Below are positions 20,617-30,906 of a stretch of 64,000 nucleotides of DNA, piece by piece. Origin of the DNA: an uncultured Caryophanales bacterium (GTDB lineage Bacteria > Bacillota_I > Bacilli_A > RF39 > UBA660); the NCBI GenBank assembly GCA_946628045.1, contig CAMOVZ010000001.1, forward strand, positions 1-64,000. Reading direction: 5' to 3'. The stretch's first letter is position 1. Each line of letters starts with the position of its first letter. The notes under the pieces were generated by a model. That model saw only the letters and a list, made by a program, of their open reading frames with translations. It did no database searches and was not told where the DNA came from. A program made the translations under genes and the position numbers.

Positions 20617-20645
20617 ATTATAACATTTAAACTTTTATATGTCAA
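20617..20645 (-). promoter_or_regulatory. Consensus sigma-A promoter of rplU-prp-rpmA
   Basis: TTGACA and TATAAT are exactly 17 bases apart on the minus strand, directly upstream of the L21 leader. This is the strongest promoter match in the window. Confidence 0.92.
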
Positions 20646-20655
20646 CAAAATCAAA

Positions 20656-22509
20656 CTATTTATCTAATTTATATACCTTATTACTTAAACTAGATTTAAT
20701 ACTTTCTACCTCTTCCATATTTAAAATACTATTATTTAATATTGCTTTATATAAATCATTAATATTATTAGTAGTAGAATTAATATTTCTTAATACCCTA
20801 TTTTTAGATATAATTACCCCATTAAAACATAAAGATCTAGAAGTAATTTCATTATCTTTAATAATACTATCTATATTAACATCATATATATCATTTAAAT
20901 CACTATGATATTTAGAAGTATCTTCTATATATATATCTAATCTATCAGATGAGATAAAGAATTTATCATCTCTTAAATATTTAATTAATTCTTTTTTATC
21001 AACTGGTTTTATTCCCATAGATTTTAATACATAAATTCTATCCCAATTATCTTCATTTAATAAATCCATATCTTCTACTAATATACTTTCATATCCTAAT
21101 TCAATTATCTTATCTAATATTTCATATAAATTATCTCTCATTAAAAATGAAAATTTCTTAGCATATTTTAAATTATCTAATAACTTATAACTATCAAGTA
21201 TTCCTAAATTAATATCTAATCTATCATTTTCTATTAATATACTAGGATTTTTAGTAAATAAAGTATAATCAACTTTATACTTATTAATAACACCAATATT
21301 CATATCTAATATCTTTCTATATTCACTATTAGAATCAAATATACTAGGATATTTAATAAAAGCATTACTACTTAAAATATTTTTAGTTTTTAATTCTTTA
21401 AAATATAATACTGTAGGATAATCACTAAATTCAATTATCTTAATAACTTGTTTTTTATCTCCTACAATACCATTAAGTATTTTAATCATTTTATCTAAAT
21501 CATCACAAGAATTTCTAATTATCTTATTTAAATCAACATCATCTTTCTTTATACCATTACTTCTTAATACAGTTAAATAATTAACCAATGAATTCTTTGT
21601 TAATTCTTCATGTACTGCATCTATTTCATCATATTTTAATTTATTATGTTGATATACTAATTTTAAAAATTCAAGTTTTAAGTTATCATCTTCTAAATCA
21701 TGAATAATAGCTTCATAATTTTTAATTTCTTCACTTTCAAAAGCATTATCCATATCCTTTAAGAATTTTTTATAAATATTAAGTCTATGTCTTAAGTTAG
21801 ATTCAACTTTTCTATATTCCTCATTAATATGACGTCTACATTCAGTAATACTACTACATATATACAGCATATCTTTAGTATTATATTTTTCTTTAAATTC
21901 TTTTGAATTAAAATCAAGATTCTCTTCTTTACCTTCTTTAATATATTTAAAAGCACATATAAGAGAAATAATATTACTAGCAGTAACTATATCAGTTTTA
22001 TAATAATATATTAAAGATAATACATCCCATCCATATTTTCTATTATTTATAATTAATTTATTCATAACCTCATGAATACCATCTAATAATTCTTGTTCTT
22101 CTTCATCCATTCTACTATCAGTTAAATATTCTTTATATTCTTTAATAGCTCTTCTTGCATTAGTATCACTGAATATTTCTTCTAAAACTTCTGTTTTATC
22201 CATATGGATAAAACCTCTAAATATTTGATTCATAGTTTTTAATTCATCACTATTTAATTCTTCAAGAATATTAGAAAAATTTATACTATCATCTAATATC
22301 TCATTTATAGTTTTTTCTTCTACTGATGGATATAATAAAGCAGCAGCAAAATCTACATATGGTATTTTTAATAAACCAGAAATTGCTTTATAATTATATT
22401 TTTTTATGAAATCATTATAAAATAAATATTCAACGGGAGGATTTTCTAACGTATTTGATAATTTATTTATTCTTCTATTACATTCATCTACTAATTCTTG
22501 CTTTGTCAT
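20656..22509 (-). CDS. Unknown 617-residue helical protein
   Basis: Mostly helical, acidic, with no signal, membrane segment or recognised domain. Residues about 380-560 contain loosely repeated units where I-K-Y-P-S-I-F-D and T-K-N-P-S-I-L-I alternate with L-D-I-N-L-G-I and M-N-I-G-V-I. The spacing suggests a solenoid of roughly 35-40 residue repeats. The start overlaps the previous stop as TAATG, so translation is coupled to the gene at 22509. Its stop lies only 11 bases before the rplU -35 box, and I see no terminator between. Confidence 0.5.
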   Translation of the reverse strand: MTKQELVDECNRRINKLSNTLENPPVEYLFYNDFIKKYNYKAISGLLKIPYVDFAAALLYPSVEEKTINEILDDSINFSNILEELNSDELKTMNQIFRGFIHMDKTEVLEEIFSDTNARRAIKEYKEYLTDSRMDEEEQELLDGIHEVMNKLIINNRKYGWDVLSLIYYYKTDIVTASNIISLICAFKYIKEGKEENLDFNSKEFKEKYNTKDMLYICSSITECRRHINEEYRKVESNLRHRLNIYKKFLKDMDNAFESEEIKNYEAIIHDLEDDNLKLEFLKLVYQHNKLKYDEIDAVHEELTKNSLVNYLTVLRSNGIKKDDVDLNKIIRNSCDDLDKMIKILNGIVGDKKQVIKIIEFSDYPTVLYFKELKTKNILSSNAFIKYPSIFDSNSEYRKILDMNIGVINKYKVDYTLFTKNPSILIENDRLDINLGILDSYKLLDNLKYAKKFSFLMRDNLYEILDKIIELGYESILVEDMDLLNEDNWDRIYVLKSMGIKPVDKKELIKYLRDDKFFISSDRLDIYIEDTSKYHSDLNDIYDVNIDSIIKDNEITSRSLCFNGVIISKNRVLRNINSTTNNINDLYKAILNNSILNMEEVESIKSSLSNKVYKLDK

Positions 22510-23474
22510 TATTTAATATCCCCCTTATCTTCTATTTTATTATTATTTAATATCTTAAACACTTCATCTTCTATTTCTTTATTCTTTTTAATAAATAAAG
22601 GATCTTTAATACTTTCTTTTAAACTCTTTTCAATGTTTTTAAACTCAGCATATTTATTTTTAATTGCATTACGATAACCACTATCATTTTGAGTTTTCTT
22701 AATAAACATAGAAATAATAACATAACAGTCACTAGATAATCTTTGAAATAATATACGTACTTGATATCCTTTAACCTCTAAAGCACCATTTAAAGCTTCA
22801 TTATTAACGAATCTACGAATATTTTTAAAAGTACCATTCTTAATAGATTCAAATAACTCAATAAATCCTTCACACTCTTCTTGAGGAATATCTTTTAATT
22901 CATCAAATATACGTATTTTATCACTACCCTTAATAGGCATAAAAATAAGTTTATTACTTTTATCTACTTGATCTTCTTCTTCATCTATTTTAGTAAATAA
23001 TATATCCTTTAATAAATTTCTTTTTTCTATAGAACCTAATAATTCAGTCTTATATTCTTCTAATTCAGATTTTTCCATACTATTACTATCAGTAATAATA
23101 ATTTCTTTTATATCTTTAATATCATGAGTAACTTCAGCCATAATACGTAATATGATTTTTTCATAATTATAATTATTACGTGAAGGTAAAACATCCTCTA
23201 TAGATTCCTTATCATAAGAATGTAAATTAAGAAATTCAGCTAAATAATATTCAACTTCTTTTTCAAAATCCTTATCTTCATCATTATCAATAATTTCTTC
23301 TTTCTCTAAAACCTCTTCAAATGACTCAGTTATATTAATTTTAGTAGATTCAATAGCGCTTTTAAGTTTTTTGATTTCTTCACGCTTCATATCAGCTTGT
23401 TTTCTCTTTAAATCAAGAAAACTTATAACTTCCTCTACACTCATATCTTCCATATTATTAAAATTGATACTCAT
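22509..23474 (-). CDS. Unknown protein with a RelE/Gp49-like C-terminal domain
   Basis: 321 residues. The first 170 are charged and helical with coiled-coil character (K-R-K-Q-A-D-M-K-R-E-E-I-K-K-L-K). Residues about 185-285 follow the RelE/HigB (phage Gp49-like) pattern: N-G-T-F-K-N-I-R-R-F, A-L-E-V-K-G-Y-Q-V-R-I-L-F, then Y-V-I-I-S-M-F-I-K-K-T-Q. That order (L-x-x-x-x-Y-R-I-x-Y then F-x-K-K-T) is the toxin fold's strand pattern. No antitoxin gene is adjacent; the next gene is the coupled unknown at 20656. Activity is unproven. Confidence 0.5.
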   Translation of the reverse strand: MSINFNNMEDMSVEEVISFLDLKRKQADMKREEIKKLKSAIESTKINITESFEEVLEKEEIIDNDEDKDFEKEVEYYLAEFLNLHSYDKESIEDVLPSRNNYNYEKIILRIMAEVTHDIKDIKEIIITDSNSMEKSELEEYKTELLGSIEKRNLLKDILFTKIDEEEDQVDKSNKLIFMPIKGSDKIRIFDELKDIPQEECEGFIELFESIKNGTFKNIRRFVNNEALNGALEVKGYQVRILFQRLSSDCYVIISMFIKKTQNDSGYRNAIKNKYAEFKNIEKSLKESIKDPLFIKKNKEIEDEVFKILNNNKIEDKGDIK

Positions 23475-23530
23475 AATAATCCCCCTTTAAATAATGTCCT
23501 ATATTATACCATAAAACATAAAATATTTCA

Positions 23531-23556
23531 ATAAAAAAGAAAGCATATTGCTTTCT
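23531..23556 (-). terminator. Terminator after surface protein 2
   Basis: AGAAAGCA/TGCTTTCT stem with a 3-base loop, followed by a T run on the minus strand. Confidence 0.75.
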
Positions 23557-24968
23557 TAACCTAATCTAAATGCAGGGCTTACTCCAAATAAAGTATCGGA
23601 AGATTGTGAATGAGTGCTTTCACCAGGATATATATCAAAGAAACGGTAATCATAATTAGCAGCTGCAGAACGAAGCCACCAAGGCATAACTGAACCATTA
23701 TACTGTTTCATAACTTCAGAGTAATTAGATGTAGTTACTCCCTTTAATTTATAATAATCAAGTTGTCTTTCACTATCTATAGCCGTATTATATTGATATG
23801 TAAAACTATCTCCATATATTTCTTTAGAATCAAATAAATATAATTTATCTGTTGTATCAAAGTTACTTGAATCATCTTGATTATGTCCTGATACTACTTG
23901 AGTATCTATTATTGCTGATTTTAAATCTGCAGGTAATTTATCAATTATACCATTACCTGTATAATCAATATTTTCATATGCATAAACAGTTCCATTTAAA
24001 TAAGATCTCATATCAGAGTATTTCCATCCACCAGCACTATCTAATCCATCTGTTTGTGAACTTGTAGAATCATAAGGATTCATTCTACGTGTTGTAATAA
24101 CATCAGCAAATTCTATTACTAAACTACATGCTGTTTGTGAAAATCCTTCCCCAGAACATTCACTTGGTTTTGATAGATTTGCTATTCGTAAATTATATGT
24201 CTCATTTGTTCCATCATCATCTAAATCCATCTCAATTGTTTTAGTATCTCCTACTTGATATGGTCCTGTTGTTGGATCAGCTAATGCTCCAACACTAGCG
24301 ATTGTTTCCCATGAATCAGTTGCAAATGCTACTGGTGCTGGTACTGTAGAAGAACTTGCTTGTCCATAATCTACTTTAAAACTAAATGTATGAGTATCTC
24401 CTTCGTCATCAATTGCATCTAAATCTGCACTTGTTACTGCATCTTTATCATATTCTACTCTTACTTTGTATGTCTTTGTTGTATATACTGGTGGTGTTGC
24501 TGTTGGATTAGGTGCTTTTGCTAAACTATTTCCAATACTGATTTCACTACCATCCGCATATGTTACTTCATATTTTAAATAACTTGGAAGTGGTGAAGTT
24601 CCACTTGCTGGTATTACTGTATCATTATATTTCTTTTCTATACTTAATACTTCAGCATCAATTGTTCCTGCATTTACTGCATCTACTTCAAACTCATAAT
24701 AATCTCCTGGTTGATCGAAAGTTACTTCAAAGTTTACTATATTTTTCTTATGAGTTGTATCCTCATCTACTATTTCAGATACTGTTGGAGTAACTCCTTT
24801 TTGATTAGATATATTATCCCAGTAGATATTCCAATTATTTTTAGTAATACTTGCACTACCATTTATTTTTAATGTAGTAGCTAGTGCTGCAAAACCTACA
24901 CTTATTCCTAATAATAATATTAGTAATAAAAATACTCTATTTTTTTTCTTTCTATTCATATTCTTCAC
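23556..24968 (-). CDS. TasA-like / DUF6273 surface protein, copy 2
   Basis: 470 residues with the family layout: basic start, hydrophobic segment ending G-F-A-A-L-A-T-T-L-K-I-N-G-S-A; TasA-like domain (about 40-205) with P-G-D-Y-Y-E-F-E-V-D-A-V-N-A-G-T-I-D; DUF6273-like part with S-E-C-S-G-E-G-F-S-Q, F-A-D-V-I-T-T-R-R-M-N-P-Y and Q-L-D-Y-Y. It ends W-W-L-R-S, a variable stretch at 23586-23666, then G-V-S-P-A-F-R-L-G. It is the most divergent of the complete copies in the TasA-like domain, with Pro/Thr-rich inserts. It appears monocistronic: GGTGAAG site, -10-like TATACT upstream, terminator downstream. Confidence 0.72.
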   Translation of the reverse strand: MKNMNRKKKNRVFLLLILLLGISVGFAALATTLKINGSASITKNNWNIYWDNISNQKGVTPTVSEIVDEDTTHKKNIVNFEVTFDQPGDYYEFEVDAVNAGTIDAEVLSIEKKYNDTVIPASGTSPLPSYLKYEVTYADGSEISIGNSLAKAPNPTATPPVYTTKTYKVRVEYDKDAVTSADLDAIDDEGDTHTFSFKVDYGQASSSTVPAPVAFATDSWETIASVGALADPTTGPYQVGDTKTIEMDLDDDGTNETYNLRIANLSKPSECSGEGFSQTACSLVIEFADVITTRRMNPYDSTSSQTDGLDSAGGWKYSDMRSYLNGTVYAYENIDYTGNGIIDKLPADLKSAIIDTQVVSGHNQDDSSNFDTTDKLYLFDSKEIYGDSFTYQYNTAIDSERQLDYYKLKGVTTSNYSEVMKQYNGSVMPWWLRSAAANYDYRFFDIYPGESTHSQSSDTLFGVSPAFRLG

Positions 24969-25001
24969 CTATTATTAGTATATCAAAATATAAAATTATT
25001 A

Positions 25002-25039
25002 AAAATTAAAAAATGTAAATTATTTGTTAATTTACATTT
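25002..25039 (-). terminator. Terminator after the addB-addA-phosphatase cluster
   Basis: AAATGTAAAT/ATTTACATTT stem with a T-rich tail on the minus strand. Confidence 0.7.
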
Positions 25040-25042
25040 CTT

Positions 25043-25468
25043 TTACATATTTTTTATTAATAAATCAATACCTTCACATAAATCATTATAAGTATTTATA
25101 AAATTACCTGTATACCATGGATCAGCAATATCTTTATCTAATAATTTAATTACCTTTTTATCATAATCTTCAAAAATATACTTTAAATTTCTAATATTAG
25201 CATCTTCCATACATATAAATAAATCAAATTTATCATAATCAGATTCTTCTACTCTTTTAGCATAATGTCTAGTATAAGGTATACCTTTTTCTTCTAACAT
25301 TCTTTTAGCTTTAGGATACATATCATTACCTTCTTCTTCATATGAAGTAGCTCGTGATTCTATATGGAATTTATCAGTTAATCCTAATTTCTTTACTTTA
25401 TCTTTCATGATAAACTCAGCCATTGGACTTCTACATATATTACCTAAACATATAAAACATATTTTCAT
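25043..25468 (-). CDS. Low-molecular-weight protein tyrosine phosphatase
   Basis: 141 residues. The N-terminal P-loop is C-L-G-N-I-C-R-S-P (Cx5R-S) and the general acid is in A-D-P-W-Y. It should dephosphorylate tyrosine (or arginine) residues in the cytoplasm; the substrate is unknown. Its ATG overlaps the addA stop in ATGA, so it is translationally coupled to addA. Confidence 0.92.
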   Translation of the reverse strand: MKICFICLGNICRSPMAEFIMKDKVKKLGLTDKFHIESRATSYEEEGNDMYPKAKRMLEEKGIPYTRHYAKRVEESDYDKFDLFICMEDANIRNLKYIFEDYDKKVIKLLDKDIADPWYTGNFINTYNDLCEGIDLLIKNM

Positions 25469-28400
25469 ACTTCTCTAACCCTTTCATCAAGTATTGAATA
25501 TAAATAACAATATGTCTTTTTATTAGTTTTATTCTCAATAAACTTCCTATATCCATTTAATTGCTTATCATAAGCTTCATCATCTATATTCTTTAATTTA
25601 TAATCAACAATTATCATTTTATCATTATCTTCTAATAATAAATCTATAATTCCATGAGATAATGTATTATCTTCATAATATAAGAATTCATATTCTTTAT
25701 ACATATTAAGATTTAATTTATCTTTCATAAAATCACTATGAACAAAATTATTAATCTTATTTTTTATAGAATCATCTACATCAAATAAGTCTAAATTATA
25801 ATTATTAAAATCAATTAACTCTAATATTTCATGTACCCTACTACCAAAATCCATTATATCTTTTTCTTCCTTACTAATTAATCTTAATTTATCTTTAGAA
25901 TAATGAACCTCTTCAAGTATATTAGTATCTATATTAATCTCATTTACAATAATCTTCTCATCACTAGAATCTAGTCTTATTTCATTTGAAGTAGTATTTT
26001 GATAAGATCTATCTCCTATAATTTCTACTTCTTTAGTATACTTTAAAAACTTAGAATAAACACTTTGTATAATAGATAAAAATGAATTATATTTTTCTCT
26101 TACCATTTCATCTACCATATCAAAAACTTCCATCTCTTCTTCTATTTTAGGAATTACTATAATCATTTTTTCTCTAGCTCTAGTAAGTGCTACATATAAA
26201 AGTCTTATCTTTTCACTTATTTCTTCTCTTCTAGTATTTTTCTTTATTAATGTCTTAAGTATTGTATCTTTATAATATTCATTAACATATGGTAAAACTA
26301 TTCCATATTTATTATCAAATAATATTTTTTCTCTTAACTCAGATAAATTAAATCTATTACTAAATCCTGCAAAATAACAGATAGGAAACTCTAATCCTTT
26401 AGATTTATGAATAGTCATAATTCTAACACTATTAGAATCACTACTATTAGTATTAAATTTTAATTCATAATCATTCTCAAATATTTCATTTAAATAATCT
26501 ACAAAGTCATATATAGTATTACCACTATCTTCATAATTCTTAGCTAAATTATATAAGTATTCACGTCTTACAATATAACTATTTATATTATTAATAGTAA
26601 GTAATTTTTCCTCATAATTAAATTCATCTAATACATAATCTAAATAACTACTTAAATTCATTATATCCATATTAGAAATCAATTCTAAACACTTTTTATA
26701 TAAATCTGTTTCTTTATATTTATCATTAACATATATATCATATATTTCTTCATCACTTAATCTATACAAATAACTTCTACAAATAGATATATAAGTATAA
26801 ATAAATTCTAAATCAAATCTTTCTTCTTTTATACATATTAATAATCTAAGTAAATTTCTAATTACTAAAATATCATCATCTTTATTTAAAGATTCTTCTT
26901 TTACTATATTTAAAGGTATTCCTAAATATTCAAATATCTTTTTATATAAAGTAAAATCTCTACTCTTATCAAGTAATATTACAAAATCATTATAAGTACA
27001 ATCTCTTAATATATTTTTATCTTTATCAAATATCTTATAATGATTATTTATTTTATTTTTAATATCATTACCTATTATAAATATTTCTTCTTCATTTTTA
27101 TTTAATTTAGATAATTTTTCTAAATCATAAGTAAGTATTTCTAAATCATAATTATCAATAGTATCTAATTCAGTATACCTATTATTACCAAATACCATTC
27201 TATGAGTTTTTCTATAATCTGCCCCTCCATAAGTCTCATCCATAAATAAATCAAATAACATATTTATACCTTCTAATACTTCATTACGTGATCTAAAATT
27301 CTTTAATAAATCAATTTTTTCACCTAGAGAAGTATTACTATATAAATCATATTTATTTTTAAATATATATGGATTAGCATTTCTAAATCTATATATTGAT
27401 TGTTTTATATCTCCAACCATGTAAACATTATTATTGGAAATCAAACTAATAAACAATTCTTGAAGGTCAGACGTATCTTGATACTCATCAACTAATATTT
27501 CTTGGAATGATTCTTTTAATTCATTTCTAACATCTTCATACTCATCAACTAATTTAATAGCAAGTCTTGCAATATCATTAAAATTAAATACTTCTTCACT
27601 ATATTTATATTCTTCTAATCTTTTATCTAATTTCTTTAATATCTCAACTATTACTAATGTATTATCTTTTGTATTTAGAATCTCTTTCTTCATAGAATCA
27701 ATGTTTTCATATATACATAATTCTTTTATTTCATTAGCTACCTCAAATATATTAGCTTTTAATTTTTTAGCTTCTTCACTGCTACCTCTAGGTACTGTAG
27801 GTGACTTATCATAATCAAATGAATTTAATATATCTTCATATGTATTAGCATTAATTAATTTACTAAGACAATCTTCTATTTTTATAATATAATCATTTTC
27901 AAAATAATTAGTAAGACTCTTTACTAATTCAATTAAAGTTTTTTGCTTATCTTTTATTAATTTAATATAATCAGATACAAAATCATCAACATTAATATTA
28001 TCAAAATATTCATCTAAATATTTAGTCTTATCATATTTTAAAGATATTTTATTATATAAATTTAATATATAACCTTTTAATTCTTCATCATCTTTTAAAC
28101 AAAAATCATTAATTAACTTAGTAAAATTACTAGTTGGTGTTAAATAATATTCATCAAATATATCATTTAATATTTCTTTAGTTTTAATATCAATAACTAT
28201 TTGATCTGTTATTTTAATATTATTAGTAATATTAAGTTTAGTATGATATTTTTTAACTACTGATAAAGAAAATGAATCAAACGTAGTAATATAAGCTCCA
28301 TCTATTAAATTAGCTTCTTCTTTTAAACTAGGTGTATTAAAAATAGCTTTTCTAATTCTATCTTTCATCTCACGAGCTGCTGCATTAGTAAATGTAAGTA

Positions 28401-28551
28401 CTAATAAATTATTAATATGAATTCCATCTAATAATTTTCTTTTTACTCTCTCAGTTAATACGGCAGTTTTACCTGAACCAGCACCAGCTGATACTATAAT
28501 ATTTTTTCCTTCAAGGTTAATTGCTTGTAGTTGTTCATCTGTCCATGCCAT
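25465..28551 (-). CDS. addA: AddA helicase-nuclease subunit (shortened)
   Basis: 1028 residues against about 1230 in B. subtilis. It is a UvrD-type helicase with a C-terminal nuclease; with AddB it resects double-strand breaks for recombination. Walker A is A-G-A-G-S-G-K-T (about 22-29). Further motifs are V-D-E-Y-Q-D-T, G-D-I-K-Q-S-I-Y-R-F-R, M-T-I-H-K-S-K-G-L-E-F and R-L-L-Y-V-A-L-T-R-A-R. The nuclease motif G-I-I-D-L-L plus I-V-D-Y-K lies near the end. Its start overlaps the addB stop as TAATG and its stop (TGA) overlaps the phosphatase start. All catalytic motifs appear intact. Confidence 0.95.
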   Translation of the reverse strand: MAWTDEQLQAINLEGKNIIVSAGAGSGKTAVLTERVKRKLLDGIHINNLLVLTFTNAAAREMKDRIRKAIFNTPSLKEEANLIDGAYITTFDSFSLSVVKKYHTKLNITNNIKITDQIVIDIKTKEILNDIFDEYYLTPTSNFTKLINDFCLKDDEELKGYILNLYNKISLKYDKTKYLDEYFDNINVDDFVSDYIKLIKDKQKTLIELVKSLTNYFENDYIIKIEDCLSKLINANTYEDILNSFDYDKSPTVPRGSSEEAKKLKANIFEVANEIKELCIYENIDSMKKEILNTKDNTLVIVEILKKLDKRLEEYKYSEEVFNFNDIARLAIKLVDEYEDVRNELKESFQEILVDEYQDTSDLQELFISLISNNNVYMVGDIKQSIYRFRNANPYIFKNKYDLYSNTSLGEKIDLLKNFRSRNEVLEGINMLFDLFMDETYGGADYRKTHRMVFGNNRYTELDTIDNYDLEILTYDLEKLSKLNKNEEEIFIIGNDIKNKINNHYKIFDKDKNILRDCTYNDFVILLDKSRDFTLYKKIFEYLGIPLNIVKEESLNKDDDILVIRNLLRLLICIKEERFDLEFIYTYISICRSYLYRLSDEEIYDIYVNDKYKETDLYKKCLELISNMDIMNLSSYLDYVLDEFNYEEKLLTINNINSYIVRREYLYNLAKNYEDSGNTIYDFVDYLNEIFENDYELKFNTNSSDSNSVRIMTIHKSKGLEFPICYFAGFSNRFNLSELREKILFDNKYGIVLPYVNEYYKDTILKTLIKKNTRREEISEKIRLLYVALTRAREKMIIVIPKIEEEMEVFDMVDEMVREKYNSFLSIIQSVYSKFLKYTKEVEIIGDRSYQNTTSNEIRLDSSDEKIIVNEINIDTNILEEVHYSKDKLRLISKEEKDIMDFGSRVHEILELIDFNNYNLDLFDVDDSIKNKINNFVHSDFMKDKLNLNMYKEYEFLYYEDNTLSHGIIDLLLEDNDKMIIVDYKLKNIDDEAYDKQLNGYRKFIENKTNKKTYCYLYSILDERVREV

Positions 28552-30851
28552 TATTCTTCACCTCCAAGAAAATCTAAATTATCTACTTTTTCTAGATATT
28601 TAATATCTTTATCCTTCATAAAACATAAATCTTTAAACTTACAAAATTTACATGAAATATTCTCTTTATCATATACTTTAGGATTTATAGAAAAATCACT
28701 TTCTAATATAGAATCTACTCCTTCTTCTATTTTATTCTTAGTAAATTTAATTAGATTATACATAGTATCATTATCTATTAACTTAGTATATCTACTAAAT
28801 CCTTTTTCATCACTATATTTCATAGATTTTATTAATTCACTATCTCTATATGTAATATCAAACTTCTCTAAAGTATTAACTTCATCCGTACTATATCCTT
28901 TTAATAAATATCTATCTTTTAATGTTTTATCTAATTTTCCATCAAAAGTTGGATAATTGAATAATATATTTTGATAATATATTCCAGTAAATATAGGATT
29001 AGTAAAAATTCTTCCATAATGAATTAAGTATAAATAAACTGGAAGTTGCATATGAAGACCATATTTCATAGGCTCTATATGAGTATCTATAGTACCTGTT
29101 TTATAATCTACTATAGAGAAATATGTATCCTCTATATTTTTTAAATACATAATTTTATCAATAAAACCAATAAATTTAACTGATACTTTTTTACCTAAAT
29201 CTATCTCTACTTTTTTCTCATATAACTCATCTTTATATAAAGTAAATTCATTTTGACTTTTTAATACGTCAATAAACTTAATTAAATCTTTTTTTATTCT
29301 AACTAATAATAATTTTTCTTTTAAAGAAAATTCTCTTTTTTCTAAATAATTATTAAATTCTTTTTCAAAATCAAAATTAGGATTTCTATAGAAAGATAAT
29401 ATTTCATGATATAAACTACCAATAAACGCAGAAAAAGTACTTTCATATTCATCTAATTTTAATACTTTTTGTATATAATACTTAAACTTACATTCATTAT
29501 AACTATTAAGTGATGTATAACTAACCATTAAAGGATAACTTAAATTAGTTAAATAAGTATCATTATTAATACCAGTATAATCATTACTATAAGTATTATA
29601 AGGTATTTTATAAGTATTATATAATTTAGTTAAATATTCATTTTTTTCTCCATACAAATTATACTTATCAAGCATATCTCCTAACTTTAATTTATTATAA
29701 AAATTAGAATACTTATAATCATTTTTATAATCACTAATTATTTTTAAATTTAATTCATCAATTAAACTAGATCTATAAAAAGATTCAAATGGACTAGTTA
29801 ATTTATAAGATAAAAATAAATTCTTAATATTAGATAATAAAGATACTATAACTTCTTTTTCTCTTCTATTTAAATAATCTATTTTATACATCGATACTTC
29901 ATTTTTCTCTTTATCACTAATATATTCTGTATCTTTATAATTTTTAGGTAATATATCCTGATTAAATCCCAATACAAATACATATTCTAAATCACTAAAC
30001 TCTTCATTTTTTAAATCCTTAATATTAACTGCATTATTATATTTAGTATTAGATATATAAGTATTTTTTAAATTACTAATTAATATCTTTTTGCTTATAG
30101 GATCATTTAGATCACTATCGCTAATCAAATTAACTAATTTTTTATTAATACTATATTTATTTAAATCTTCTAAATCAATAACTCCTGTATCTAAATAATC
30201 TCTAATTACTTTGGTAGAATAGATACTATTTTTAAATGGTATATTAATAGGAATATTATAATAACTAAATATTCTTTTTAATGTGTAATAATAATTATCA
30301 TTAACATTACATAAACAGATATTATTTATATCTACCCCATTATTTATTAATTCAATTATTTTAGTACAAACAAAACTAACTTCATCCTCCATAGTATTAA
30401 ATTCATATACAGGACTATTTATAATATTAGAATTAATAATGCTTTTATAATTCAAAGCCTCTTCTTCATACAAATCTAAATCATAATAATTTCTAACTTC
30501 TATTTCTTTATTTTTTAAATATTCTCTAAATCCATTATTAAAATATAGTAATTTATTATCTATAAGTTCTATTTTTAATTTTTTTAAAAATTCTAACTTT
30601 TCACTTTTATATTCTTTATCAATATCTATTACATATAAATTATTTAAATATACTCTACATACATCTATATTAAAATCATATTTATTCATTAAATAATATA
30701 TAGTATTATCATCATATGAAAAATAATAATTATCCATATATTCTTTTTTAGTCATAAATTTAATAGGAGAAAAACTACTATCTTTATTAAGAGATAAAAG
30801 TATCTTCATTTTTTCTTCATTAGGACAAATTATTAATTTAGATTTATTCAT
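28551..30851 (-). CDS. addB: AddB nuclease subunit (much reduced)
   Basis: 766 residues against about 1160 in B. subtilis. The C-terminal nuclease is intact: G-F-I-D-K, I-V-D-Y-K-T-G and M-Q-L-P-V-Y. The four cysteines of the iron-sulphur site are present: one in N-E-C-K-F-K before the nuclease and three in C-K-F-C-K-F-K-D-L-C near the end. The N-terminus (L-I-I-C-P-N-E-E-K-M-K) lacks the Walker A of larger AddB proteins, so the helicase-like half is degenerate. I start at the ATG at 30851 after GGTGAAG; the frame opens with TTG at 30863. It is first in addB-addA-phosphatase. Confidence 0.9.
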   Translation of the reverse strand: MNKSKLIICPNEEKMKILLSLNKDSSFSPIKFMTKKEYMDNYYFSYDDNTIYYLMNKYDFNIDVCRVYLNNLYVIDIDKEYKSEKLEFLKKLKIELIDNKLLYFNNGFREYLKNKEIEVRNYYDLDLYEEEALNYKSIINSNIINSPVYEFNTMEDEVSFVCTKIIELINNGVDINNICLCNVNDNYYYTLKRIFSYYNIPINIPFKNSIYSTKVIRDYLDTGVIDLEDLNKYSINKKLVNLISDSDLNDPISKKILISNLKNTYISNTKYNNAVNIKDLKNEEFSDLEYVFVLGFNQDILPKNYKDTEYISDKEKNEVSMYKIDYLNRREKEVIVSLLSNIKNLFLSYKLTSPFESFYRSSLIDELNLKIISDYKNDYKYSNFYNKLKLGDMLDKYNLYGEKNEYLTKLYNTYKIPYNTYSNDYTGINNDTYLTNLSYPLMVSYTSLNSYNECKFKYYIQKVLKLDEYESTFSAFIGSLYHEILSFYRNPNFDFEKEFNNYLEKREFSLKEKLLLVRIKKDLIKFIDVLKSQNEFTLYKDELYEKKVEIDLGKKVSVKFIGFIDKIMYLKNIEDTYFSIVDYKTGTIDTHIEPMKYGLHMQLPVYLYLIHYGRIFTNPIFTGIYYQNILFNYPTFDGKLDKTLKDRYLLKGYSTDEVNTLEKFDITYRDSELIKSMKYSDEKGFSRYTKLIDNDTMYNLIKFTKNKIEEGVDSILESDFSINPKVYDKENISCKFCKFKDLCFMKDKDIKYLEKVDNLDFLGGEE

Positions 30852-30874
30852 ATACTTCACCAAAATTATTATAT

Positions 30875-30906
30875 CAAAAAAAAGAAACTAATTAAATATT
30901 AGTTTC
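30875..30906 (-). terminator. Terminator after the prepilin-like gene
   Basis: GAAACTAAT/ATTAGTTTC stem overlapping the stop codon, followed by eight T. A TATAAT (30868-30873) for addB follows at once. Confidence 0.75.
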
